Positions 26,878-36,616 of a stretch of DNA of 42,532 nt are shown in pieces (position 1 is the stretch's first letter; each line of letters begins with the position of its first letter). The DNA comes from Desulfococcaceae bacterium (GTDB lineage Bacteria; Desulfobacterota; Desulfobacteria; Desulfobacterales; Desulfosalsimonadaceae): the NCBI GenBank assembly GCA_030145385.1, contig JAQYVU010000034.1, positions 1-42,532 of the forward strand. Direction: 5' to 3'. The notes under the pieces are model-generated. The model was not told where the DNA came from. It saw nothing but the letters and a program-made list of their open reading frames with translations, and did no database searches. The translations under genes were made by a program, and so were the position numbers.

Positions 26878-26921
26878 TCAAATCTTTAATCTTGAAAAAT
26901 AATTCAAGATTAAAGATTTGA
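26878..26921. repeat. Perfect 19-bp palindrome
   Basis: The arms at 26878-26896 and 26903-26921 are perfectly complementary with a 6-nt loop, flanked by GGG and CCC. The right arm is repeated at 24822-24842. Confidence 0.8.
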
Positions 26922-26930
26922 CCCTAAATT

Positions 26931-27035
26931 CCGATAGTTATTCTCTAGTTTTTTTTGACGGGCAAAGCAAAGTAGCAAAAGAAACCCGTCCTGCAGCACG
27001 TTCCCTCGATCCGCAGGTTTCCATGAACCGGGACG
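26931..27035. repeat. Interspersed repeat element, truncated copy C
   Basis: About 95 bases nearly identical to the left end of copy A (23998-24090): GATAGTTATTCTCTA, the CTTTGACGGGCAAAG core, GTAGCAAAAGAAACCCG, and on to GGTTTCCATG. It breaks off there and lacks the second half. Confidence 0.7.
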
Positions 27036-27148
27036 TTGTTTACAAATTGTACAAACTTATTCTCTTCAGAACCCGAGCGATTCCGAAAATTGCCCCCGGA
27101 TGAAAGAACAGAGAATTCGACAAGACAGAAGTCAGGAAAAAAGACTAT

Positions 27149-27278
27149 GAACATCGAACGTCCAACATCCAATTTTGAATAAGGAAATCTGCCTGTTTTT
27201 AAAAACTATAAAGTGGCGGAGCGAAGCGGTTTCATCATTCGATGCTCAACGTTGGATGTTCGGTGTTGAACGTTCAAA
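27149..27278. repeat. Inverted repeat of the GAAC/CAACATCCAA type
   Basis: The left part (27149-27180, GAACATCGAACGTCCAACAT...) is complementary, with several mismatches, to the right part (about 27230-27278, ...ATGTTCGGTGTTGAACGTTC). The two flank about 50 bases containing GGCGGAGCGAAGCGG. An interspersed element between the cassette genes and the end of the chemosensory operon. Confidence 0.6.
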
Positions 27279-27301
27279 AAGTGAATGCGTGTCATTACCA
27301 A

Positions 27302-29479
27302 TTACTTTTTGCTTTTCCATGACCATTGTTTGACTTTATCGATCAACTCCTGGGGTTTTACCGGTTTGGCGATATAATCATTCATGCCTGCGGACAGGCA
27401 TTTTTCTTTATCTTCAGCCAGTGCGCTGGCAGTCAGGGCAATAATGGGTAAGTCGTGATCAATCACATTCGATTCAGCAGAGCGTATTTGCCGGGTGGCT
27501 TCATAACCGCCCATTTGGGGCATTAAAATATCCATCAGGATGAGATCGTAACTGTTTGTTTCAAGGACCTGAATTGCCTCAATGCCGTTATTTGCAATAT
27601 CCACCTGATACCCGTTTTTGGATAAAATCTTTTGTGTAACCATCTGGTTTACCCGGTTGTCTTCAACCAGGAGGATGGAAATATTCCGCGACAGTGTTTC
27701 TTCGATGGAATGACTGGTGATAATCGGACTTTTATGCTTTTTAACGGCATTTGTAGGAGATTGCGTCAATTCCGTGAGGCAGTCATAGAGCTGGTCGTGC
27801 CTTACCGGTTTTGTGAGATATGCTGAAAATCCGTTTTCGCAAAGCGTTTCACCGTTTTTTCGTGCCCCTTTTTCTGTGAGCATGATGATATCAATATCTT
27901 TAAAATCTGCTTTGGATTTAATTTTTCGGCCCAGGTTCTTTCCGACATTATCTTTCAGGTGATGATTTATAATGACAATACTGTATGGATTTGAGATGTT
28001 GCGGGCCGAATCAAGTTTTGCGATTGCCTCATCTTCTGTAATCACTTCATCATAAGGCAGCTTAAACGTTTTTAAAAGCTCGCTGATGACCCGCCGCTGC
28101 GTTTCATTGTCTTCGACAATCAGGATTCGTTTTGAACGAAGACTTTCCGACATTTCAGAGCAGATGTCCGGCCGTGATACATCTTTTTCAAAAACAGCGG
28201 TAAACCAGAACGTTGATCCTTTTCCTTCTTTTGTGACAACCCCAATGGAACCTTCCATTAATTCCGCAATACTTTTGCTGATCACAAGCCCCAGTCCGGT
28301 CCCCCCGTGATTCCAGTTCGTGGAATCTTCAAGCTGCGAAAATGACTTAAAAAGAAGGTCGAGTTTCGTTTTCGCAATTCCCGGTCCCGTATCTGTCACA
28401 CTGAATTCTATCGTTACATGGGTCGAACTTGCTTTTTTCAGGTTTGCGGCGATGGTGACGTTTCCTTTGTCAGTGAATTTGATCGCATTTCCGGCAAGAT
28501 TTAACATGATCTGTCGCAGACGTCCGGGGTCGCCCTTCAGAAAGAAAGGGAGCTTATGGTTGACGATACAGGCAAAATCCAGTCCTTTTTCGTATGCTTT
28601 TATGGAAAGCAGTTCGGTGATTTCTTCAACTGCCTCTCTTAGATCAAATACAATTGAATCCAGGGTGAACTTTCCGGCTTCGATTTTTGAAAAATCAAGC
28701 ACGTCGTTGATTATTGACAGCAAAGCGTTGGCGCTGCTTTTTATGGTTTTGGCAAATTCATGCTGTTCAACGGTCAGGTCAGTATCCAGAATAAGGTCTG
28801 TCATGCCGATGATTCCGTTCATCGGTGTTCTGATCTCATGACTCATACTCGCTAAAAATTCACTTTTAGCCTGATTGGCGGCTTCGGCAAGTACTTTTGC
28901 TTTGGATAATTGTTTTTGTGTGTTTAGGATTTCTCTGTTTGCCTGTTCGAGTTCAGAGTTTCTCTGAACTGCATTTTCATATGTTGAAAGCAGCAGGTCG
29001 ATAATCTGGTAGGGATTGTCCGGGACTTGATGCATTTTCCCGTTAAAAAAAATTTCAATACCGTTTGCCGGGGCTAAGTTTTTACGATGCTCCTTGTTCT
29101 GAAAAATTGTCTGGATCCTGGCAATCAGGACGCTTTCATTGTATGGCTTGGTTACAAAGCTGTCCGCACCGCTGGTCAATGCGTTGAAAACATCTTCAGT
29201 ATCGGAAAGGCTGGTCAGCAGGACCACAGGAATATCTTTTAAATGGGGGAGTGCTTTAATCCGGCGGCACAGTCCGTAACCGTCGACCAGCGGCATGACA
29301 ATATCGCTGATGACCATATCCGGTGTATTGGAATTCAAATAATCGACAGCAGACTGGCCGTCATGTTTAACGGTCACTGCAAAACCATTGCGTTCAAGGA
29401 TTTTTTCCAAACGCAATGCCTGGGTGATGCTGTCTTCAACCGCCAGGATATGATATGTATCTTCGATGGGGCTGTCCAA
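27302..29479 (-). CDS. Hybrid histidine kinase REC-HisKA-HATPase-REC-REC
   Basis: A 725-aa soluble hybrid kinase, last gene of the Wsp-like cluster. Domain order: receiver 1 (about 10-125, Asp59), a coiled linker (165-205), HisKA with [12 protein letters not shown] (His214), HATPase (about 315-430, with N box [10 protein letters not shown] and G box GGTGLGL), receiver 2 (about 450-568) and receiver 3 (about 600-722, Asp650). Receiver 2 has Asn505 where the phosphorylated Asp should be (IVIINHH versus LILMDIL), so it cannot be phosphorylated in the usual way. The frame opens with TTG at 29479, 14 nt after the cheB stop, and no better start is available upstream of the conserved YHILAVED. The N-terminal receiver would let CheA or another kinase control this kinase (inference). 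Confidence 0.88.
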   Translation of the reverse strand: MDSPIEDTYHILAVEDSITQALRLEKILERNGFAVTVKHDGQSAVDYLNSNTPDMVISDIVMPLVDGYGLCRRIKALPHLKDIPVVLLTSLSDTEDVFNALTSGADSFVTKPYNESVLIARIQTIFQNKEHRKNLAPANGIEIFFNGKMHQVPDNPYQIIDLLLSTYENAVQRNSELEQANREILNTQKQLSKAKVLAEAANQAKSEFLASMSHEIRTPMNGIIGMTDLILDTDLTVEQHEFAKTIKSSANALLSIINDVLDFSKIEAGKFTLDSIVFDLREAVEEITELLSIKAYEKGLDFACIVNHKLPFFLKGDPGRLRQIMLNLAGNAIKFTDKGNVTIAANLKKASSTHVTIEFSVTDTGPGIAKTKLDLLFKSFSQLEDSTNWNHGGTGLGLVISKSIAELMEGSIGVVTKEGKGSTFWFTAVFEKDVSRPDICSEMSESLRSKRILIVEDNETQRRVISELLKTFKLPYDEVITEDEAIAKLDSARNISNPYSIVIINHHLKDNVGKNLGRKIKSKADFKDIDIIMLTEKGARKNGETLCENGFSAYLTKPVRHDQLYDCLTELTQSPTNAVKKHKSPIITSHSIEETLSRNISILLVEDNRVNQMVTQKILSKNGYQVDIANNGIEAIQVLETNSYDLILMDILMPQMGGYEATRQIRSAESNVIDHDLPIIALTASALAEDKEKCLSAGMNDYIAKPVKPQELIDKVKQWSWKSKK

Positions 29480-29493
29480 TCGTATTTTAATAT

Positions 29494-30546
29494 TTACGAA
29501 AGCATTTCGCGCGACACTTTATTTAAAAAGGAAGTAATATCATTCGGATTCAGCGCATAAGTCTCTGCGCTTATCTTGATCGCTTCTCCCGGCATACCGA
29601 AAACAACCGAGCTCTCTTTATCCTGCACTAACGTCATCGCCCCTTGTTCTTTCATTTCTTTGAGCCCGTTAACGCCATCATTGCCCATTCCGGTGAGCAG
29701 GATACCGATCGCATTCTTTTTGTATATTTTTGCAACGGAAGAAAATAAATGGGAGATGGGACGTTTGAAGCTTTCATGCGCATCGATTTTATAAATCTGA
29801 AAGGTCCGGGCAGGGGTGATGTCAATATGATGGTCCTCCGGCGCAAAATACACATGGCCGTTTTTTACCGGTTCACCGGTTTTAGGAATTTTGGGTGTTA
29901 AATCCATTGTTTTGGAAAGCCAGTCGACCATTCCTTCAAGAAATCCGTTGGCAATGTGCTGAACAATCACAATAGGTATGGGAAAGTTACTGTTTAAGTT
30001 CGATAAGATAGTCTGCAGAACCGGGGGGCCGCCGGTAGAGGCCCCGATCGCGATGATGCCGGTCGATGGCCTGGGCTGGCGTAATACTTTTTTTTGCGCG
30101 GGGATTGTTTTCGGTGTTTTTTCCTTTTTTTTTAATAAGCGGACAACCTTTACTTCAGACATTAATTTAACGGTTCTCAGCAGTTTTTCAACGAGCTGTT
30201 TTGATTCAGGATGTCCGAGTCCGGGGGGCTTTTGGGAGACCGCAACCGCACCGACTTTCATTGATTTAAAAATGTTTTCGGTTTGCTCCGGGGACACCAG
30301 CGTGCTGTGGATAATAATCGGCACCGGGTATTTTTCCATTATGGCACGCGTTGCTTCATAACCATTCATGCCGGGCATTTGAATGTCCATTATAATGACA
30401 TCCGGCTTTACCGTCCCGGTCATTTTAATGGCTTCTTCTCCGTTTTTTGCCTCTCCGGCTATTTGCAGCAGTGGATCTGAATCAATAATGTGTTTGAGGT
30501 ATTCCCGGGTTGTTAATGAATCATCGACGATTAATACTTTAATCAT
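29494..30546 (-). CDS. cheB: Chemotaxis protein-glutamate methylesterase CheB (WspF-like)
   Basis: A 350-aa receiver-methylesterase. The receiver has Asp54 (IIMDIQMP) and the esterase domain has the triad Ser170 (GASTGGP), His197 (VQHIANGF) and Asp290 (GMGNDG). It would demethylate the MCP of this cluster. The ATG at 30546 is chosen over the longer frame because it overlaps the TGA of the preceding REC-GGDEF gene (ATGA), a sign of coupled translation, and gives the canonical [10 protein letters not shown] start. A Lys/Pro-rich linker (about 137-160) joins the domains. Confidence 0.94.
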   Translation of the reverse strand: MIKVLIVDDSLTTREYLKHIIDSDPLLQIAGEAKNGEEAIKMTGTVKPDVIIMDIQMPGMNGYEATRAIMEKYPVPIIIHSTLVSPEQTENIFKSMKVGAVAVSQKPPGLGHPESKQLVEKLLRTVKLMSEVKVVRLLKKKEKTPKTIPAQKKVLRQPRPSTGIIAIGASTGGPPVLQTILSNLNSNFPIPIVIVQHIANGFLEGMVDWLSKTMDLTPKIPKTGEPVKNGHVYFAPEDHHIDITPARTFQIYKIDAHESFKRPISHLFSSVAKIYKKNAIGILLTGMGNDGVNGLKEMKEQGAMTLVQDKESSVVFGMPGEAIKISAETYALNPNDITSFLNKVSREMLS

Positions 30547-31475
30547 ATCGACGCCCCAATGCATTTGTTTCGGCCGCGGTCTTTGGCCTGATAAAGGCAC
30601 CGGTCGGCCGCCTTGATCATATCATCGGTTGTCAGGTAAGACTCATTTGCTTCATGCGATATTGCCGCTATCCCGAAACTGGCGGTCAGCTGAATATCAT
30701 TACCTTCGGCATGGGTAACTAATTTTGCAATTCTGGAACGGAATCTCTCAGCCGCTGCAGTTGCTCCGTTTAAATCCGTTTCAGGCAGAACAATGAGAAA
30801 TTCTTCTCCGCCATATCTCGCCATCCAGTCCAGATCTTTTCTTAATGAGTCGTTTAGCTCCTTTACAAAAGATTTCAGTACAATATCACCCGTTTGATGA
30901 CCGTAATTGTCATTGACTGTTTTAAAGTGGTCGATATCGCAAATAATGATCGATAGCTTCTGGTTATATCGGACGGCGCGTTTAAAGGCTTTTGGAAGGT
31001 TATCATTCAGATAGCCCCGATTAAAGACCTTGGTGAGCGGATCGGTGATTGAAAGCAGGGCAATCTCTTTATTTCTCTGTTTAAGGGATGACTCCAGCCG
31101 GATCACCCTTTCGGCAGTGGTCAATCTGGCAATCAATTCCGCGTCATCCACCGGTTTTGTCAGATAATCATCTGCACCGGCTTCCAGTCCTTCAATAATA
31201 TCATTTTTTGAGTCTTTTGCCGTTAAAAGTATAATATACACGTAGTTGCCGAAATCATGTTTTCGGATGGCGCGGCATAGTTCAGACCCATCCATTTCAG
31301 GCATTATCCAGTCTGATATGACAATTGAAGTCTGGCTGTTCAGAAGCATATTCATTGCTTCCAGTCCGTTTTGAGCGACGGTGACGTGATAACCATGACT
31401 TTCAAGCATAATCTGGAATTTTAATGCCTGGGTCCGGCTGTCTTCAACGAGCATTACTTCAAAGTCTTTTTTCAT
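30543..31475 (-). CDS. Response regulator diguanylate cyclase REC-GGDEF (WspR-like)
   Basis: A 310-aa protein with a receiver (Asp55 in IVISDWIMPEMDG), a short helical linker (about 118-142) and a GGDEF domain with catalytic GGEEF at 222-226. This is the architecture of WspR/PleD-type cyclic di-GMP synthases activated by phosphorylation. The inhibitory-site position reads KDLD, so the Arg of RxxD is replaced by Lys and feedback inhibition may be altered. It sits between cheA and cheB, so the adjacent CheA is the expected kinase. Confidence 0.92.
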   Translation of the reverse strand: MKKDFEVMLVEDSRTQALKFQIMLESHGYHVTVAQNGLEAMNMLLNSQTSIVISDWIMPEMDGSELCRAIRKHDFGNYVYIILLTAKDSKNDIIEGLEAGADDYLTKPVDDAELIARLTTAERVIRLESSLKQRNKEIALLSITDPLTKVFNRGYLNDNLPKAFKRAVRYNQKLSIIICDIDHFKTVNDNYGHQTGDIVLKSFVKELNDSLRKDLDWMARYGGEEFLIVLPETDLNGATAAAERFRSRIAKLVTHAEGNDIQLTASFGIAAISHEANESYLTTDDMIKAADRCLYQAKDRGRNKCIGASI

Positions 31476-31559
31476 CGTATTTTTATCGATTCCTTTTGAT
31501 ATATTTTAAAGGCCCATCAAATTCGCAGGGCATTTTTTATTCAAAGCCAAACTCTGAAT

Positions 31560-33932
31560 CTACACCAATCTTTCTAATACCTCAAGCAGATTACTCTGGT
31601 CAAAGCTGCTTTTTACGATATAGGCATTCGCGCCTGCATCGACTCCTTTTTCCCGGTCTTCACGGGAGTCAAGACTTGTTACCAGGATAACCGGCTTATC
31701 GGAAAGCGTTTCGGTGTCGCGAATGTTACGGGTTAATTCAAACCCGTTCATCTTAGGCATTTCAACATCCGATATCACCGCATCATAATCTCCTGCTTTC
31801 ACCTGCTGAAAACCGTCTTCGCCGTCTATTGCGGTGGTAACCCGGTAGCCTGAAGCTTCAAGGATGTTTTTCAGCAGTGTTCGGGAAGTGAAAGAATCTT
31901 CAACAATTAATAAAGATTTTTGTGTCTCTTTTTGCTTCATATCAATCGTTTTTGCCATGGTAAGTGAAATCGATTTTCCGGAAGAAGTTGATATCAGGTC
32001 ATTTACATTCAAAATCGGAACGACCTGACCGTTTCCAAGAATCGTTGCGCCGCTGATATTGGGGATTCGTTTTAACTGCTTGCCAAGGCTTTTGACAAGC
32101 ACATCCTGTTCATTGGTTACGTTATCAACAATGCATGCGATGCTTTTTTCGCCGCTGCCTAAAATGACCACCGGCATGGTGAATTTTTTGGCTTTTGTAT
32201 CCGCTAACGGCTGATGGGGCAATCCTAATATATCTGACAAGGTGACCAGGGAGACCGGTTGTCCATTTAAAGAAATTATGGATTTGTTTTCAACGGTTTT
32301 AATTTCTCCGGGCTCAATTCGAAGGGTGTGTTCAATATGGGCCACGGGTAAAACATAATTCTGTCCGGAGGCTGACACAATAACTCCCCGGAATGTTGCA
32401 AGGGAAACCGGCAGTTCAATTTTAAATGTTGTGCCGTAACCGGGATCAGTGGAAATAAAAATCAATCCGCTCAGGTTTTCAATATGTTCCTGAACAATCG
32501 CCATACCGAGGCCGCGTCCTGAAATTTCCGTGATTAAGGGACTGGTTGAAATACCGGAATGGAATATCAGGGAAATCGTTTCATCGTCAGTCAATTCCGC
32601 CGCCTGGGCATCCGAGAGCAATCCGGCTTTTATTGCTTTTTTGCGGACGGTTTCAACGTCAATACCTTTCCCGTTATCATAAATTGTAATTTCAACTTTA
32701 TTGCTCTCCGGCTGGGAAACAATGATGCGGATTTCGCCCCAGGGTGATTTCTGTTTCAGTTTACGCGTATCCGGCGTTTCCAGGCCATGGTCAATCGCGT
32801 TTCGGATCAGGTGGATGAGCGGATCTTTGAGGCCTTCGAGAATCCGCTTATCAATTTCAATATCACCGCCGGAGAGTTCGAGATCCACATCTTTTCCCAG
32901 ATCCCTTGAGATTTCACGAACCATTCTGGGCAAGATTGAAAACAACGTTGAAAACGGAAGCAGAGATGTTTTTTTCATCTCATCGAGAAGATCATCAACC
33001 ATTCCGCCGAGCAATCGGTTGCTTTGCTCCATGGAAACGGACACTTCATTGATTTTACAGTCGGTTTCCTCTATTTGATCGTGGTTCATGTCATATAACT
33101 GAAAGAAACGATCCAGAAGACGGCTGTCATGAAGCTGAAGCCTGATTTCCCGAAGTTCTTTTTTGGATTTTTCAGATATTTTTTTCCATTTTTTGATAAA
33201 ATTGCCGGTGTCCTGGATCTGATTAAGATGCTGGTTTAATATTTGTTTTAATGTTATCAGCTCTTCGGCTTTCAACAGCAGGGAGTCGAGTTTGGCCGTG
33301 GATATGCGAACCGTATCTGCAAGCCATGTTTTGGCGGAAGGTTTTGGCGCAAGCCTGAATTGCCCGACATCTTCAACGGGTTTAAAAATTTCGGGTGGTT
33401 CAGATGCCTGAGGCTGAGCCGGCACTGAGGTCTGTTTTTTCGGGGCAGGGGCCGCGGGTCTTTCTTTGGGGGGGGCAGCAGGCACTTTATCTTTTTGCGG
33501 TTCCGGCCCTGAGCGCTCCGGTTCATTCTTCGCCTGTTTATAATCAGACAATGCTTTTGTCAGCTCATCAATCGTATCTTCAAAGATATGTCGCTCCGGT
33601 TCAGGGACTGAAAGATATTTTTCAATGATACCGACAGCATCATGAAGCATGTCAAAAAGGTCCGGCGTGGAGTTGATCTTTTTTTCTTTGAGCTTGCTGA
33701 ACAGACCTTCGATCTCCTGGCAAAGGGTCTCAACAGGGATGATATTAACTGAACGTGCGGCACCTTTCAGGCTGTGGGCTTCACGGTAGACGATTTCGAG
33801 CATTTTGGCGCAGCTTTCCGCATCCGGGCTTTTTTCCAGCTCCGTAAGATTCGTAAACATGCTCGCAATGCGCTCTTCCGCCTCGGTTTTAAAGGCTTCC
33901 AAAAGCTGTTGCTGTAAATCCTGAATATTCAT
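31560..33932 (-). CDS. cheA: Chemosensory histidine kinase CheA fused to a receiver (WspE-like)
   Basis: A 790-aa hybrid CheA. An Hpt domain (1-125) has His53 in AHSLKGAA. A long Pro/Ala/Lys linker (about 135-190) follows with no recognisable CheY-binding P2 domain. Then come the dimerisation and HATPase domains (about 200-520, with LIRNAIDHGLETP and GRGLGMAIV), a CheW-like domain (about 525-655) and a C-terminal receiver (about 668-790, Asp722 in VISDVEMP). A CheA-REC fusion is typical of Wsp-like and other alternative chemosensory systems rather than of flagellar ones. It lies downstream of the MCP gene. Confidence 0.94.
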   Translation of the reverse strand: MNIQDLQQQLLEAFKTEAEERIASMFTNLTELEKSPDAESCAKMLEIVYREAHSLKGAARSVNIIPVETLCQEIEGLFSKLKEKKINSTPDLFDMLHDAVGIIEKYLSVPEPERHIFEDTIDELTKALSDYKQAKNEPERSGPEPQKDKVPAAPPKERPAAPAPKKQTSVPAQPQASEPPEIFKPVEDVGQFRLAPKPSAKTWLADTVRISTAKLDSLLLKAEELITLKQILNQHLNQIQDTGNFIKKWKKISEKSKKELREIRLQLHDSRLLDRFFQLYDMNHDQIEETDCKINEVSVSMEQSNRLLGGMVDDLLDEMKKTSLLPFSTLFSILPRMVREISRDLGKDVDLELSGGDIEIDKRILEGLKDPLIHLIRNAIDHGLETPDTRKLKQKSPWGEIRIIVSQPESNKVEITIYDNGKGIDVETVRKKAIKAGLLSDAQAAELTDDETISLIFHSGISTSPLITEISGRGLGMAIVQEHIENLSGLIFISTDPGYGTTFKIELPVSLATFRGVIVSASGQNYVLPVAHIEHTLRIEPGEIKTVENKSIISLNGQPVSLVTLSDILGLPHQPLADTKAKKFTMPVVILGSGEKSIACIVDNVTNEQDVLVKSLGKQLKRIPNISGATILGNGQVVPILNVNDLISTSSGKSISLTMAKTIDMKQKETQKSLLIVEDSFTSRTLLKNILEASGYRVTTAIDGEDGFQQVKAGDYDAVISDVEMPKMNGFELTRNIRDTETLSDKPVILVTSLDSREDREKGVDAGANAYIVKSSFDQSNLLEVLERLV

Positions 33933-34005
33933 TGAATCTGCTCAATTGAATCGATATATGGTTTAACTCTTCTGTGTTTCGTCTTCGGCGTTCAGGCTGT
34001 CTGCC

Positions 34006-35976
34006 TTAAATCTTATAACTGGAAGTAAAGGATTTCATTGTCTGGGCCATTTCTTCAAGGCCATTAATCGCGTCTTCCAGCTGCTTGACGCCTTCCAGAT
34101 TCTGCTGCGTGGCATCATTGATACTTTCCATAGCCTGTGCGAGCTGATCCATGCCGGATAATTGCTGCCGGTTGGATGCGGTGATCTGCATGGCCGCTTC
34201 CGAGGATTCCGTTACCCTGCTGGACAGACGGTCGATGGCATCACCGGCCTGTTCGGAAAGTTCAACCGCTTCGGCAACCGTTTTCGTGCCCCGTTCAGTT
34301 GCCATAACGGCCGTGCTGGTCGCCTTTTGGATGTCCCCCAGGATCTCTCTGACCTGGTTGGTTGCTTCTTTTGACTGGTTGGCCAGTGTTTTGACTTCCT
34401 GGGCAACAACCGCAAATCCTTTTCCATGTTCTCCGGCCTTTGCCGCTTCAATGGCGGCATTGACGGAAAGAATATTCGACTGATCGGCAATATCCGAAAC
34501 AGTGTTGATGATATCTTCAATGCTTTTGGTTTGACTGCTCAGCTGAACGGTACTTTCGGCAATATAGTTCATTTCCTGGCGTATCCGTTCAATACCGATC
34601 ATCGTGTTTTCTGTTGCCTGTTTGCCGGCATAAGATATCCGGGTGGTTGAATCCGCACTCTTGGAAACGTATTCTGCTTTTTCACTGGCTACCTGGGATG
34701 TCTGTTTAACTTCTTCTGCCGTTGTGGTGACCTCGCTGATGGAACTTGAAGTTTCGGATGCGCTGGTCGCAAGCTGTGACGCTGTAGTTGATATCCGGGT
34801 TATGGAGGATACCAGAAGATTTGTGGAATCCAGGAGGCTTTTCATCTGTTGCCGGAATTTTTTGCTTCCGTCATTGAATGTTCTTAATAACAGTCCGATT
34901 TCATCGGATCGGTTGGGGTGTGTCAGCGGCACCTCGGCGGTAAAATCACCGTCATTTAGCATGATAATTCGGTATGACAGTTCATTGATCGGTTTCGCGA
35001 GCATTCGGGACTGGATAAATCCTACAATCCCTACGAGAAAAATTAAAATTGCTGTGCCCCAGAATGTATTCATTTTTAATTTATTCAACAGGGCAAATGC
35101 TTCTTCCTCATCGATTTTGGTAATAATCGCCCAGTCAAAGTCAGTGCCGATTTTTGCAGACAACCCTAAGTGAGAATAAGCGCTTAGCACTTGGATGCCC
35201 CGATAATCCTTGCCCCTTTCCGTTCCTGTTTCCATTTTAAAAGCCTGTCTTGTCGTCCGGGTATCTACTTTCTGTTTTAAGATGGCTTCATTGTCGAGAA
35301 ATCGGGAACTGGATCTCATCAAATGGTCGGAGCCGACAATATATGTGTCGCCCGTTTCTCCCATGCCGGTTTGTTCCGCGATTAATACATTAATCCGTGC
35401 TGCATTTACCTGGCATATCAAAACAGCATTCAATTCACCGGTATCCGCATGGACAGGGGCGCCCATAAAAAGAGCCGGGGCAGTGTCTTCCTGGTATTTG
35501 ATAATATCCGTCATCGACGGTATCTCTGTTTTTATGATTTTTTCCCAGAGTTCTTTTGTCGCAATTTCTGTTTCCACCCTGATATCGCTGTTCGCTTCAT
35601 ATTCAATATTTTTGGCGGCGGAATATAGTGTCTGGCCATCTTCGTTGAGCAAAATGATATCACTATATCCAAACACTTTCATGTAATACTCAAAAATAGG
35701 ACTCATTTCCCGGTATGTTTTGTTGTTCAGCATGTTTCGGATATGCTGTGTCCTTGAGAGCAGGGTGAGGTTTTTCATGCGGTCTTTTAAAAACTCAAGG
35801 GTTTGAACTTTTTTTATATTGTTGACGGACGCAATATGATTGAATACCTCTTTCTCCATCGCATCCTTGGATAAATAGTAGGTCAGCGTTCCCATTGCAA
35901 TGAGCGGTATTAAGCCAACTACAAAGAATTGGACGATCAGTTTTGCCATGATGCTCTTAGATATGGACCGGAACAT
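34006..35976 (-). CDS. Methyl-accepting chemotaxis protein (WspA-like receptor)
   Basis: A 656-aa transmembrane receptor. TM1 is at about 12-32, a Cache-like periplasmic sensor at about 35-300, TM2 at about 305-322, HAMP at about 323-375 and a cytoplasmic signalling coiled coil at about 390-656. The conserved hairpin tip reads SVNAAIEAAKAGEHGKGFAVVAQEV in short pieces around residues 520-545. No C-terminal pentapeptide tether for CheR/CheB is seen (it ends SYKI). A very good ribosome binding site GGAGG precedes the ATG by 9 bases. The ligand is unknown. Confidence 0.93.
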   Translation of the reverse strand: MFRSISKSIMAKLIVQFFVVGLIPLIAMGTLTYYLSKDAMEKEVFNHIASVNNIKKVQTLEFLKDRMKNLTLLSRTQHIRNMLNNKTYREMSPIFEYYMKVFGYSDIILLNEDGQTLYSAAKNIEYEANSDIRVETEIATKELWEKIIKTEIPSMTDIIKYQEDTAPALFMGAPVHADTGELNAVLICQVNAARINVLIAEQTGMGETGDTYIVGSDHLMRSSSRFLDNEAILKQKVDTRTTRQAFKMETGTERGKDYRGIQVLSAYSHLGLSAKIGTDFDWAIITKIDEEEAFALLNKLKMNTFWGTAILIFLVGIVGFIQSRMLAKPINELSYRIIMLNDGDFTAEVPLTHPNRSDEIGLLLRTFNDGSKKFRQQMKSLLDSTNLLVSSITRISTTASQLATSASETSSSISEVTTTAEEVKQTSQVASEKAEYVSKSADSTTRISYAGKQATENTMIGIERIRQEMNYIAESTVQLSSQTKSIEDIINTVSDIADQSNILSVNAAIEAAKAGEHGKGFAVVAQEVKTLANQSKEATNQVREILGDIQKATSTAVMATERGTKTVAEAVELSEQAGDAIDRLSSRVTESSEAAMQITASNRQQLSGMDQLAQAMESINDATQQNLEGVKQLEDAINGLEEMAQTMKSFTSSYKI

Positions 35977-36080
35977 ATTGATTTTCCTCCTGCCGTGTCA
36001 GAAACATTACGATATGTATCTTATTTTCAATGTTATAAGTAGACATCTATGTAAAAAGTCAGGTTGCGATGGCAAAGTCA

Positions 36081-36614
36081 TCATAAGTTGATGCACATTT
36101 TCTCATCTGTAAGCAGTTTATCTTCATCAAGAACGACCATCCCATTTCCGGTAATCCCTTTGAGATAATCTTCCCTGATGCCGGTTAGGGTCGGCAGTGA
36201 TGGCTGGATATCATTTTTTGATATTTCCGTCACTCCCAGAATCTCATCCGCCAGAATTCCAAATTCCATTTCGTCAGATGTTAAAATGATAACCTGTGAT
36301 AAATTGGTAAATTCCTGATCCGGAAGATCAAAAAAAACTTTCAGATCGACAACAGAGATGATTTCTCCTCGTAAATTGATGACGCCCCTTATAAAGTCAG
36401 GCGTTCCGGGAATAAATGTCAGCTCTTTCAATGGATGAATGATCCGGATCCGGTTTAATTTCAAGGCATAAATTTCATGGGCAATCCGAAACTCAACAAT
36501 AGTAATGTTGTTTGTGTGATATTTATTTGCTGAAGTTTCTTTTGCCAGTTTTTGGGCGCGTTGTTTTAATATTTCTTTTGTATTAAGGTTGTTGTGGAGT
36601 GTTTTTGCATCCAT
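36081..36614 (-). CDS. cheW: CheW-family coupling protein
   Basis: A 177-aa CheW with a basic helical N-terminal extension of about 35 residues before the CheW fold, as in some WspD/WspB-type proteins. Typical segments are IVEFRIAHEIYALKLNRI, FIPGTPDFIRGVINLRGEIISVVDL and DEILGVTEI. It links the MCP to CheA. It starts 2 nt after the cheR stop. Confidence 0.92.
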   Translation of the reverse strand: MDAKTLHNNLNTKEILKQRAQKLAKETSANKYHTNNITIVEFRIAHEIYALKLNRIRIIHPLKELTFIPGTPDFIRGVINLRGEIISVVDLKVFFDLPDQEFTNLSQVIILTSDEMEFGILADEILGVTEISKNDIQPSLPTLTGIREDYLKGITGNGMVVLDEDKLLTDEKMCINL

Positions 36615-36616
36615 TT

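Noticed and set aside
23312-27301. CRISPR array in the repeat-rich island
   Set aside because: The repeats are few, long, palindromic and irregularly spaced, with no regular short repeat-spacer units and no cas genes.
34643-35173. 176-codon plus-strand frame opposite the MCP gene
   Set aside because: Antisense shadow of a coiled-coil gene with a clear start and domain structure.
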